Part shown: piece after piece, positions 12,588 through 30,300 of the stretch | How the letters are laid out: each line of letters starts with the position of its first letter | Numbering within the stretch: the stretch's first letter is position 1 | NCBI GenBank assembly: GCA_003833135.1 | Contig: QZLH01000224.1 | Coordinates: forward strand, 1 to 64,000 | Length of the DNA: 64,000 bases | Direction of reading: 5' to 3' | Origin: Oehlia diaphana | Taxonomy: Eukaryota > Glomeromycota > Glomeromycetes > Glomerales > Glomeraceae | Notes under the pieces: generated by a model | What the model saw: the letters and a program-made list of their open reading frames with translations, nothing else | The model's database searches: none | Told to the model about the DNA's origin: nothing | Translations under genes and position numbers: made by a program

Positions 12588-13048
12588 ATGACTCGTACAA
12601 AACAAAGTACCACTCCTCATGCTCTAGTTAAGGACCGCCACCTTCAAAGGTAATAAGCGCGGTTAGTCGCGTTATTTGTGCTTCATTATTATTTTATGAC
12701 AAAATTTAAATTTTGATATATATATTTAGGAGCGGAACAACGGATCCAAGAGGGAATCCAAAAAAGGTTTATATTTAATTTTTTGAATTCATGTATTTAG
12801 TTTATAATGTTAATAATTATTTATGCTTTTGTTTTATACAGGAAGGAGGAGGTCCTCATAACTGGGGAAAACCCACCGATGTACTCGCAGAACTGGATGA
12901 ACATTATGAATTTAATGAAGAAACACCCAAGTACAATAAAGAAAAAGTTCAAGACACGAAAGCTGCAGATACTAACAGAGAAACCGGAAAAATACAAGTT
13001 GTGAAGCCGGAAGAATTTGAAATTCTTCATCGTGCAACCAACTCTTAA
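12588..13048 (+). CDS. Small HABP4/PAI-RBP1 (Stm1/Stf2/Tma10)-like protein
   Basis: A 101-aa hydrophilic protein from three exons (12588-12649, 12730-12766, 12842-13048), all in frame. It begins MTRTKQSTTPHALVKDRHLQ and contains RSGTTDPRGNPKKEGGGPHN followed by WGKPTDVLAELDEHYEFNEE. The pattern Arg-Ser-Gly...DPRGNPKK..G...HNWG is the hallmark of the HABP4_PAI-RBP1/Stm1-type motif and also recalls yeast Tma10/Stf2, which begin MTRTNKW and carry an NWGKP. Such proteins bind ribosomes or RNA in dormant or stressed cells. The exact subfamily is uncertain. No signal peptide or membrane segment is present. Confidence 0.82.
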
Positions 13049-13301
13049 TTTCGTAATAGCAAAAGCAACTATCTATGTCTATTATAGTATAAATTTTTGG
13101 CGTAAATTGCAAATTATCTCCACATAGTTTTCACACTAGACGTACTTTTTTGTAACATAAATAAAATATTTTTCAACTTTTTACATATGAAGCATAAAAA
13201 CGATAAAATTTTATTTTGATAAATAATTTTGTTAAAAATTTACAAAAAAATATTACAACTAATTCATAATTACTTAAGGTCAATTTAGATGACTTTTTTT
13301 G

Positions 13302-16254
13302 TCATACAGCAATTTTCATACCTACATCAACAACATCATTAATTGGAATATTCCAATTTCCATATAATTCTCTTGAAATATTTTCCATGAAGACGTAACA
13401 GTTGATTAAAACTTTTTTCCCATAAAAAGCACTTGGTTTAGGTTGAAGAGATTGTCGATCAAGGATATAAGTTACATGATTTTCAGGATTTGAGCTTTCT
13501 GATAAATCTTCACAATTTGGATCGATTTTACGAATTTCTTTAATCATTTTCGTTATAAATTCCTCTCCTTGAGAAACAACTTCCATATAACCATAACGTG
13601 CAATTACACGATAACAACCGTTATAACGAACTTTTTTCACAATTAAACGATCATCATCGCCAACAAAAGGAATTGCAAGATGACGTATACTGATGAATAT
13701 GAGAATTTTTTGTACCGCAGGAAAATGATGTACAAAATGTTTAAACGTAAGGGGAACACCATATCCTGCTCCATTATAAAACATTCCAATTCCCGGCAAT
13801 CTACTAACTTGATATCCATTATTTGAAAGTTGAAGTTCACCACTTTTTAGTTTTTTAGGTTCGATTGAAGATACTGGATTTCTTATTATAATTTCATCAT
13901 CATTTCCAAGTTCTGAAATAGATTTTTCGTTATCTGGTATTGATGATTTGTCATCAGGATCGGCAAAAATGTTTTCAAAGGTTGACTTTGAATCGAGCTC
14001 ATGTTGATATTTAAGATTTGCACCCCATCTCCAAATCAACATAACACTGGTAAGAATTACCCCGAATGTTAATGTAAACCAACCACCGTTATGAACTTTA
14101 AGAAGGGTAGAACTCAAAAATGCCATATCAATTACACCAAAAATCAAGAAGAAAACAATAGAAACTATAATCGGAAGTCCCCAAACAACATGGATTGTTA
14201 TAGATAAGAGAATTGTTGTAATAAACATCACCGAAGCAACTGCGACACCGTAAGCGATAGTTAATTTAGCGGATGCTTGGAAAGCGAAGCAAACTATCAC
14301 AACAGCAACCATAAGGATGTAATTAATCTGTAAAAAATAAAATTATTGTCAACACTAAATTTTGGTATCAAAAATTACTTTTAATTAATTACCTCAGGAA
14401 TATAAATTTGTCCTTCAATTTTCTTTGAAGTGTGTACAATCTAAAAAAAAGCAGAGAACATTTTAATTCAAATATTACAAATTTATCGAATGATTTCATT
14501 TCGGTTAAGGACGTACTTTGACTCTTGGGAAAGAATCTAATTGCATTGCCTGACTTATTAATGAGAATGTGGCAGAAATCATCGCTTGAGAAGCAATGAT
14601 TGTCGCTAAAGTTGCTAGGACAAAGGTGATCCAATAAATAAAAGGGTTGTTCGGTACCGTATTATAAAATGTGTTTGAAACAAGTGTATTATCCAAAGTT
14701 AAACGAGCGGCTTGCCCAAGATAAGCCAAAACTAAAGAAGGATAAACAATTAGTGGAAAAGAAAGTTGAATAGCAACGCGATTGAAGTGGCCTAAATCAG
14801 CATATAAAGCTTCAACTCCTGTTATGGATAGCAAAACTCCACCGAGAGCTTCGAATCCCGTTCCTTTATTACGAATAAAATAATCAAATATATAGTATGG
14901 ATTGAACGCTCTCAAAATTTTTGGATCGAACGTAATATTCCATATTCCAATAGATGCGATTGCCACGAACCATAAGAAAACGATTGGAGCAAATAAACCT
15001 CCTACTTTATTTGTGCCAAATTGTTGAACCGCAAACAATATAATAAGAATTCCGCTTTTTATTTTATAAAAAAACAAGTCAGTTGATTTAAGCCTTCGTT
15101 AATTTATTTGTGTAAAGCTGTTAATTCTTACCAGCTAATGTAAATAATAGCTCCATGTGTTGATGGAGATGCAACTGCAATTCCCTCTACTGCGGATATT
15201 ACAGATATAGCTGGAGTTAACAAACCATCACTCATGATTAATGATGCACCAAGTAAAACGACGATTGTCAAAAAATTTTGTACAAATTTGTGGCGTTTTA
15301 TAAAATTCTGATTTTCCTTAGTACTATGAGTTGACATGGACTCGTAGTTTACGATTGTAAGATCGTCAGGTCTTTGCTCATCGTGAACACTTAGACCTGA
15401 ATTTCTTTTAAAGTAATTATACAATAAATAACTTGTAAGATTAAATAAAAATTTATATTTAAACGAAATTTTCTTACCTAAACAACAAGGAATAAAGAGC
15501 AAAAGTACCACCCTGTCCATTATCATCTGCTCTCAAAACGATAAAAATATACTTGATCATGGGAACGATAGTCTAAACGATTTATGAATTAATAAAAATA
15601 GCAAAAGTATTGAAATATATCTGTCGTGAATCATACCAATGACCAAATAATCAGAGAACAAGCACCTAAAAGTTAATCGATACAAATAATAAATAAAGAA
15701 ATATAATTTATTTTCAATAGAACAAGAAAATCAAATAATATATACCAACGATATCACGGTTATCTTTAGGTACATCTGGAAAAATTGCCGTATACACGTA
15801 TAAAGGGGATGTACCAATATCTCCATAAATCACACCTTTTGATGAAGAAATCATAAAGAATTAAAAGCTGATCAAATTTTTTCGGATTCACATGTATATT
15901 TACCAAGAGTTCTAAAAGCCATTATCAAGGTAGTCATGATTCCAATGTCCTGAAATAAATACCGATATCAACGAAACTCTATAATAAAAGTAAAAATCTT
16001 TTTCATCACACCTTTTTTGCCGTTTGCTTATATTTGTATATAAGTTCTTTCGATGACGTAGTTTGCAATTTTATATCAAAATTATTCGTCATATTGATAA
16101 ATTTGGTCCGATAAAAAAGACACTGAAGAAGAAAAAATAAAATAAAAAACTTTTTTAACATATTTATAATTTTTACTTTTTTTAAATTTTGATCCGATCC
16201 GAAGGCCCACCAATCCTTAATTGTGGACGTTGATTTTTGCGAATCACATTCCAT
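13302..16254 (-). CDS. HAK/KUP-family potassium transporter
   Basis: Plasma-membrane K+ uptake protein of the KUP/HAK/KT family, about 777 aa. The diagnostic motif [20 protein letters not shown] is present, followed by [32 protein letters not shown], and [18 protein letters not shown] before further membrane segments. The C-terminal third is hydrophilic ([20 protein letters not shown]). Ten exons from the 5' end: 16177-16254, 16012-16122, 15904-15949, 15746-15835, 15637-15665, 15478-15572, 15132-15404, 14517-15054, 14393-14440, 13302-14327; the sum is a multiple of three. One exon is only 29 nt. The start could be ATG 16254 or, less likely, the downstream in-frame Met in exon 2 (MTNNFDIK). 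A fungal HAK may work as a high-affinity K+ or K+/H+ system; affinity cannot be read from sequence. Confidence 0.95.
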
Positions 16255-16914
16255 ATGGAATGAATTTATAGAATGTCCATCGAAATTAACCGTTTATTAA
16301 GTTACCAAATCTGTCATTATTATATTTACGAGCAATATTGCATCATTATGCCCATCGTGATAAATTAAATGAATAAGATGATCATTTTAAGTTAAAGTTT
16401 CGTTCTTATTGCATATGTGTTCTTGTACACATGTGAAAATAACTGAAAACAATGTTTATGTAGAATTATTATTATACTCAATTTTTTTTTTTTTAAATTC
16501 TTGGCATTAAACCAAATAATTAACCTGTTTTTGCAGGTAATCATTTATATATAGATGATTGCCTCTAAACAGCCTAGTGTTGCGTTGATCGGTTAGAACT
16601 TGATCACAAAAATTAATTTTGAGTTGATCAAGATGGTCTTGACCTACATTTTTTTGGCGATACATAAAAACTGGTTCGTTGATCATTATGTCAAAATTTA
16701 TTGGTATCAAAAAATTATATAGTTCATATAGAACGTTACAACGTACAATAGTTACTAAAAAATAACATTCATATACATTAATATTAAATTTATTTTGTAT
16801 GAACTCCCTCTTTTTAACATTAAAAAGAAAAATACAGTAATAAAAATAATAATAATAGTAATAATCATAATAAGTAACAACCCTAATAATAAATAGTAGT
16901 GTAATTTAAATATA
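16255..16914. other. Intergenic: KUP promoter and pirin 3' region
   Basis: AT-rich sequence between the KUP start and the pirin stop, both genes being on the minus strand. A 67-codon frame on the minus strand (16507-16710, MIPINFDIMINEPVFMYRQK...) is more balanced in composition than its surroundings, but I cannot connect it to any gene or family. Confidence 0.5.
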
Positions 16915-18019
16915 TTACAATAATTCTGTCACACCATTGGCAATTGATGAACGCCAGTTTTTTGCTCTTTCAAAGCCATTTGTATTTTTATCATAATCAA
17001 ACATTGTTTGAAATATTTCTTCTTCCGAGTTCATCACGAAAGGTCCGTAATTTACTATAGGTTCCTAAGTGGGGGGGGGGGGAATGATTTTGTAAATTCT
17101 TGTAAATTCTAAAAAAACTTTTTTTTAAGAAAAAAGAAAATAAATATTTACCTTTAATGGTTTTCCCGTAAACAGTACAAATCTCAAATCTCCATCTTTT
17201 GCTTCTACAGAAATATGATCTCCATTATCATCTAAAAATAATGCACTATGTTCTTCGCCCTTAAATTGATTTCCACCAAAATAACCAATCCCATTTAAAA
17301 CATATATAAATCCTTGATGATCTTTTGGAATGTTTTGTATAATCTTTTTTCCTTTTTCAAGTTTAAAATCCATAATCATTGTAGGAGTTCTTGTAAATAC
17401 TGAACTTTTTACTCCAAAGCTTTCTCCCGCAATAATTTTTACTTCAATTCCAGGTTCAGGTTTTGCTCTTGGAATATCATAATCCTTTAAATCTTGATAC
17501 GCAGGTTCAATCATTTTATGTTCTCGTGACAAGTTGATCCAAAGTTGAATACCGCGAGAAGGCATATTTGAGGCAGGCATTTCAGCATGAATAATACCAC
17601 GACCTGCTGTCATCCATTGTACGTCGCTATAATATGATAGTAAAAAAAAAAATGAATATAAATAGATTTTTTTTTAACAATAATTAAAAAAAATTTATGT
17701 ACCCGGGTCCAATTAACCCTTTATTTCCGCCAAAATCTTCATGTGCAATTGCACCTTCTAATAGATAAGTAACAGTTTCGAATCCTCGATGGGGATGATC
17801 CGGAAATCCGGCTGGCGGAGTAACTTCAAATATATCACACAACAAAAATGGATCTAAAGTACTTGATCCACCTAAACATCTTCGAACCGTTGCACCAGCT
17901 CCTTCAGATCGAGTCTAAAATTAAAACTTAAGAAGTTAGTAACGAAATCTAATCATATCTTCTCTATCAATATTATCTACCTTTGCAAAAAATGATCTTG
18001 TAATATTTCTAGCTGCCAT
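16915..18019 (-). CDS. Pirin family protein (cupin)
   Basis: Bicupin iron protein, 291 aa. The N-terminal metal site is complete: FPDHPHRGFETVTYLLEG supplies two His, and GRGIIHAEMP supplies the third His and the Glu. The C-terminal cupin half follows (GFIYVLNGIGYFGG, LFLDDNGDHISVEA, RFVLFTGKPLKEPIVNYGPF). Exons: 17981-18019, 17703-17914, 17152-17626, 16915-17064. Pirins are nuclear redox-sensing co-regulators in animals and quercetinase-like in some microbes; the role here is unknown. The last intron contains a 12-C tract (plus-strand G run 17071-17082) acting as a polypyrimidine tract just before its acceptor, unusual in such AT-rich DNA. Confidence 0.96.
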
Positions 18020-18696
18020 TTTTTTTTTTTTATGTAATTTTAAAAGAATTGGAATCTTCGCATTTTTATATAAAAATTAAAATGTCGATCGCTAAATATT
18101 TTACGATTAGAAATTATATTATAAATTATTGATTAGTCATCTTTTAATAATGACAAATGGATGTATTTGTCACGTGATTATTAAACAAATTTGATGTAAG
18201 AATTAATTTTTTTTATATTTACTGTATATTGGCATGCATTTCGTAAAATTTTTTTTCGAACTTTCTCACTGCCTTTGTGTTATTTGATTCCTCTAAATAC
18301 ATTTTATTTATTATACAAATTTCAACAAATCGATGAAAATTTTTTTACCATTCTCAAACGTCCACGTGCGTTCAAAGATAAAATTATAATTAATAATAAC
18401 ATTTACTCCATATTATTAATTAACTGCTGACGAAGAGAGATGGAAATTTTGTTAGAATTATAATAAAAAGATCAAAAAGAATAACCAGATAATGACATTT
18501 CTTATAACAATGTTTTAGTTAATATATAATTAAACGTGAGATCAATATAATTATTCCATACTATTATATAATTTATGAGTAAAAATAAATAAACATTTAT
18601 TGATATATTTCATATTTGAAATATTCAGGACATTGAATTATAAAAGGTCAATTTTTTTAATTTAAAATCTGTCCCCATAAATAGTATTATTATATA
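18020..18696. other. Pirin promoter and I78 inhibitor 3' region
   Basis: No gene was found. It carries a CACGTG box at 18171, 152 bp upstream of the pirin start codon. Confidence 0.5.
18171..18176. promoter_or_regulatory. CACGTG box (GTCACGTGATTA context)
   Basis: An E-box about 150 bp upstream of the pirin start codon. It shares the extended form TCACGTGAT with sites at 20028 and 48010. Confidence 0.55.
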
Positions 18697-19061
18697 TTAG
18701 CCAAATTTCACATTAGTAATCGTACTTGAAGTGTCGATATAAACATTCAACCTAAAATAAATAACACAAACAAATAAATAAAAAATAAACTATTTATTTT
18801 TGATACATTCTTTAATATATACCTTTCTGGTTTAAAATCCATGGTTACAAGGGCACTTGGAGGAATAACTCTATGTCCAGCAGGCAAATCGGTTTTACGA
18901 ACAACCTATTTTTAAAAGTATTAAATAAATGAGAAATTTTTAGATTTTAGTTTTTATATATTTACCTTATCTTGTTCTTCAGATGCAACTGACACATTAT
19001 CAAGTACGAATTTCTTGCCAACCAATTGAGTTTTCCACTCTTCAATAGATTTATCTGTCAT
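18697..19061 (-). CDS. Peptidase inhibitor I78-like protein
   Basis: A 77-aa protein in three exons (18966-19061, 18823-18905, 18697-18751). The second half matches the I78/potato-inhibitor-I-like fold pattern: LPAGHRVIPPSALVTMDFKP then ERLNVYIDTSSTITNVKFG. The reactive loop of this family lies in the P-x-x-x-V-T-M-D-F segment, and family members inhibit subtilisin-type serine proteases. There is no signal peptide and no cysteine, so the disulfide seen in some secreted members is absent, suggesting an intracellular inhibitor. It is divergent with the CHY-finger gene (232 bp between start codons). Confidence 0.85.
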
Positions 19062-19293
19062 TTTTTAATATTTTTTTAGTGAAAATAAGAGTCGAAGAGA
19101 AATTCTTATATACACTAATTTGTCATAACCCCCATAATCAATCATTTTCATCATAATGATGCATTCATGCATTTTCAAATTAAGTTAGTCTCAAAAATTG
19201 ATCTGCATAACTGCATTAATCTGTATTGGTCTGTAAAAAACTATAAATTTGAGAGTCGAAGAAATAAAGCTTAATAATTTAGTATTTTACAAG
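19062..19293. promoter_or_regulatory. Bidirectional promoter of I78 inhibitor and CHY-finger genes
   Basis: The two start codons face away from each other across 232 bp of AT-rich DNA. No other feature was recognised inside. Confidence 0.5.
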
Positions 19294-19806
19294 ATGTGCA
19301 AACATATACTTAACGCTCAGGTATATAGTGTAGTTATTTTCTTTATTTTACCTTAAAGATCTATTTAATAACGTTAAGTATACTTTTAACAAGGTTTCGA
19401 TTCGTGCGCAATGCTGTCAACGTTGGTTTGATTGTGCCGATTGCCACGCGGAAGTATCAGATCATAAACTAAGTAAAACTCTTGAGATGGTCTTTGCTTG
19501 CAAAAAATGCAAAAAATGTTTCCGCAAGGATATGGAGAACTTTGATGAAACGGATGAATATTGCCCTCATTGTGATAATCATTATGTGTTGGATGCAAAG
19601 ACTCCGTCATTCGGAATTGGAGTCGAGGGTGAAGATCCAAGGAAAGATAACAGGTTAGAGATTTTTTTAAAAAAAATTTTTATGTTAAATTATTATATAA
19701 CTCATTATCTATTTTCTTTATATACAGAATGATTAAGGATGAACGTTTAAAACAAGATCCTAACAAGAGTATTTTCAATCAAGACTTTTCATATAAAATG
19801 GGTTAA
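19294..19806 (+). CDS. CHY-type zinc-finger protein (Hot13-like)
   Basis: A 121-aa zinc protein with three exons (19294-19320, 19394-19653, 19728-19806). It has the CHY-finger series: C-K-H near the start, then RAQCCQRWFDCADCHAEVSD, then FACKKCKKCFRK, then YCPHCDNHYVLD. The C-terminal tail (about 40 residues, DPRKDNRMIKDERLKQDPNK) is charged. In yeast the comparable small CHY protein Hot13 works in the mitochondrial intermembrane space, helping small Tim and Mia40 redox cycling. The first exon encodes only nine residues but supplies the first Cys and His, so the ATG at 19294 is favoured. Confidence 0.9.
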
Positions 19807-20174
19807 ATAATTAACTACATAATTTGTAATTCTTTTTTTTTATATAATACATATTGCCTTTAGATATACTAATTTATTAATTTGTTAATTTATTTAATTT
19901 ATTGAAATTATAGAAGTAAAAACTGAGATTAGTAAAAATTAGAAATTTATTGTCATAGAATATCATTTAGTTGATAAATTTTATAATTAAAATAAATATA
20001 TTTTTGGTGCTTATTTTACTATAAAGTCACGTGATAATCTTGTATTATTGTGAAAGCGGGTAATTTTAAACAACTAAATATTAGTCTTTATTCTTGGTGG
20101 CTTGTAATTATATTACGAAACCAAACGCGAAACGCGCATAAGCTCTTTAGGAAAGTCACCAGAATCAATTTATC
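19807..20174. promoter_or_regulatory. CHY gene 3' UTR and SMC3 promoter
   Basis: AT-rich, with a CACGTG box at 20028. A 63-codon frame at 20050-20241 runs across the SMC3 start and looks like chance. Confidence 0.5.
20028..20033. promoter_or_regulatory. CACGTG box (GTCACGTGATAA context)
   Basis: An E-box 142 bp upstream of the SMC3 start codon. Its flanks match the pirin-promoter copy. Confidence 0.55.
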
Positions 20175-26226
<6,052 letters not shown>

Positions 26227-27349
26227 TTGTGAATACAAAATTCCAAATAAAATATAATCATATTATTATTTTAATAGGAACTTTCAAAAATTATATAACA
26301 TATGAATTTACTTTACATATGTGATATATTTGCGCTTAAATTAGTATACAGTAATTCAGATTTTTATGAAAGTAATGGCTTAATTTCAGAATCTGCCAAC
26401 TTTAACAACTATCATTAATCTTTGGTTGGTAGTTGATTGTGTGATCATTGCCTATTAAATTTGTATTTTTAATTACCATTTTATTCTCCTATGAAGAAAA
26501 AAGAAGGTTGGTGACTGGATCATTTTACATTTTAAATGAGAAACAAATGGGTCATTATTAAAAGTATACCCTTTTTACTTGTTACATTTTTTCATTCGAG
26601 AATAGATAATACAGTTAATATCATTTAGTACAGAAAGAAATAGTATTTCATAGCCAAAATTTAATATGTATTATTATACCTATTATATCTGAATCTTTAA
26701 AAATAGAGCAGTATAGTATTGTAATAATACAGGGTAAATAGATTTTAAAATTGGGAATAAATTATAAAGAACCTATTTCCTATTTCTATAATTCTCTTTT
26801 TTTTCAAAAGTAAATATTTAAAATCTAAAAAAATATTAATTAATAAAAAATTACAACCAAGCATGATAATTAGGAAAATTCGATGAAATGCCATAATTTA
26901 AGTTTTTGAACTAATAAATAATTTGTGGATTTTTTTTAAAAAAAATATAAATTCGTTACATTTTCATATAAAATATATTTGTGAAATTTAAATGATTAGT
27001 TTACTAGATATATCTGATTCTCACGCAGATGCATTCAATAAATACTTTTGTAAACTAGAGAAGAAAATAATTACGTGTTATTAAAATATTCTTGGAATTT
27101 GAAGATTAAAATTGTTTTTATTGGCATTTTTTTATGGATCATTATATATTACGATATTTATTAGTAACAGAAAGTTTAAATTTAGAGTCAAATTTTCAAC
27201 GGTGTTGGCAAATATCGAGGAATGGTATTTAATTTAGTCATTTTTTTTTAAATATGTTACATAAATACCAATTATTTATTTGATTATTTCGTCTGCAATT
27301 TATCAGCGCTAAAAAAACCCATACAATAATCATATCTATTCTATCAATA
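26227..27349. other. AT-rich convergent intergenic region
   Basis: Lies between the SMC3 stop and the stop of the large minus-strand gene, so it should hold both 3' UTRs. No coding exon, RNA gene or repeat was recognised. Confidence 0.55.
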
Positions 27350-30300
27350 TTATCGGAGTTTCATAAATATAAGATAACATGCCTAAAATATAAATATACG
27401 TTAGCAACTTCACCTTTTTAAATAATATTAATTGATTAGATTGGCACTTACATGAACAATTGATAAATGTTCTATTTTGTCGTCTTCGTCCAAAATGCAT
27501 TGTTCTTCTATATAATCATCTTTTTTTGTGATTTTTTTCTTATCTTTGGCATAACCTTCAGGCACTGTTACCACGAGTTCTTTTAAAGGCATTTTATCTT
27601 CTCCAACAGAATTATTTACATCTTCCATAAAAAGCATACTAAGTGGCCATAATTTATTATCTGAAGTTCTTACATCTTGCCCTCCAATGACAAAAAATCC
27701 CGATGGAGGTAATCTTTCGTATGCTTCTTTTGCTAAATGTTTAATTGCTGTACGGTAAATTGGTATAATTTGTGAGGTGAGAAGATTATTGGGAATATGC
27801 GGTACAACAATTAATGCTGTTGGTACCGGTGGCGGCAATGGCATACTGTGTAATATTTTTTCAAGATGAGAAATGTCATCAGATGTTTCTCCAAGGTCAC
27901 ATTTTAACCCCTATTAAATTTAATAAAAACAATTACATTAAGTACTATATGTATTTTATTAATTTAAACTAAATAAAGTTTTATTTACCAACGAAAGTAA
28001 CATTTTTTGATTTTCCTTGATTCTCTTTTGCCTAATACGCTCATATTCTGGCATATCTTCTTCATCATTGTCAATTTGATCTATAAGTTTCCAAAAAAAG
28101 TAAATAATGATATCAACCACAAATAAGAGAAATAAAATTATAAAATTGCAAAAGATTACCTTCAAACTTAGTTAATTTGTCGCTTGAATCGTCATTAGCT
28201 ATATTATTTGGCTAAAAAAAAAAATAATAATTATCATCATATTTAACATAATAGTAAACCAAATATTACTTTTACATACCTCCATATTATTAAATTTTAT
28301 CTGAATTTCTTCCCAGTTGGCAAAATCTCTACCAAATCGTTCAACCTATATGAAATTATTTCTTAATATTTATTTATTATCATACTATTTTTCACAAAAA
28401 TGTATCAAGAAAATTATATACCATTCGTGAAGTACAAAGTTGAACAAAACTATGTGTTCTTGTTGGTTTAAAAGTCCAAGTTGTACCCATAACAACACTT
28501 TTTCGTGCAATAGGCAGGACTGGAATTTCTCGAAGATTTCTTGAAAATATCACCGTACCTGATAATGTTGACTCATCTGAAATTCAAATAGCATAGATTT
28601 TTTTTTATTCTTCGTGACAGTAACATGTTTTGTTATTGAAAATATAAACCGAGTCATACCAGGTGTTACCAACATTCTATTATTATGTGCTTTATCCACT
28701 TTCTTAAATGTTGCAATAAATTCATGTGTAAACATTAGAAAGTCATACTGTACACAAAGATATGTCCCAAGTCCAAACGCTTGGCAATATCTCTGACGTT
28801 TTGCAACCTTTTATATTAGAAAAGGAAAAATAATTTTTGAGTACTTAAATTAATTTACAAGAGAAAAAAATTTTTTTTGCATCGAGAAATTACCAGCTCT
28901 TCTAATTCAAATCCCTGATCTATGTATTGGCGGAATAAATTGAAACTGACTGGAACATAAAAACAATGTTCTCGATTATCCCCAATTCCTAAAGTAACTC
29001 TTCTTCCGGGCTTTAACAGCCTTTAAACGTGTATATATAAGGATGATTAACCAAAGAATTCATCAAAAAAAACCTAAATGACTTAGATTACCTCCAAGAT
29101 TCATCAATAACTTTACTCATTTCTATAGCAAACTCTTTCGAGTTTGCAAATCTTGATAAATCACCGTCAATATGTGTTGAATACTCGACACTAATTAAAT
29201 GAGATAATTAGAGGTATAGCTAGAAAGAAAATTATAATTCTAATTGAATTTACTTTCTTACCAGTTTTTATAAGGCGGGTGGCTTAATATATGGTCATAA
29301 GATTCAACTTCAAACATTGGTCCTGACAAATTTCTAGAATCAGCTTGAAGTATTATCGGTCGATGTTCAGCCGTGATGTCTCTATTCGGTGGTATCGCGA
29401 AAGAGCAATTACGTTGTGACAGAGCAACTGCTGCCTAATTATAACAAAAAATAGTTATGAAATAAATAGATAAGAATAAAATTATGCTATTATCAAAAAA
29501 ATTTTAAACAAAAGATAGCTTACTGGGTTAATGTCGACGCCAACAAGTCTTTATAATTGAAAGAAGTTTATAAATGGTGAAATTATTTTAATAAAAAATA
29601 TAATGCGTATATAATTTTTACCTCCTTCCAAGAAGAAAAGATTCAATAGCGTCCGTTCCTAAAATATTTAAAATACGTATATTTTAACATAATAATTATT
29701 TTTTAAATATCATTTTGATGATAGCCAACCTCTTCCTAGGAAATTTGATAATACTTTTCCATTCTTCTTTGTGAAGCGAAGTAATGCTCTAAAATATTCA
29801 GTTAAATTATGAACAATAAAAACTAATCTGGCCCTATTCCTATTAAGGAGTAGCTTACCTGCGGACAGTTTGTGGCAACCAAGTACCATGATAATCGGTA
29901 CCGCTGTGAGTAGCCCCTAATTTTGATTAAAGTTAACAATGAATATCCAAGCCGTGAAATTTCTCGAACAACTTACATCTTGGAGCACGACCCGGAATGT
30001 CAAAATAGGAGCTATCAAAAGATAAAGAAAATAGTTGATTCTCCACAGGTTCATAACTATCTAAGTACATGGCCTGAGATTCAAAGTCATCGAATTTTTT
30101 ATCAGAACAGAAATTTCTCGTTAAATATGGTTGGTACGAATAATCTTCGCTTGTAACCAATAATTTATCTTTCTCTTGAGGTTCTCCCGTATTGTTATTA
30201 ACTAAAACTAATTCAAAACAATCTTCACACATAAGTACTCCGTTATATCCTATTAATTAAATAAAAATTAAAGTTATATAAAAATTATATGTACCATAGA

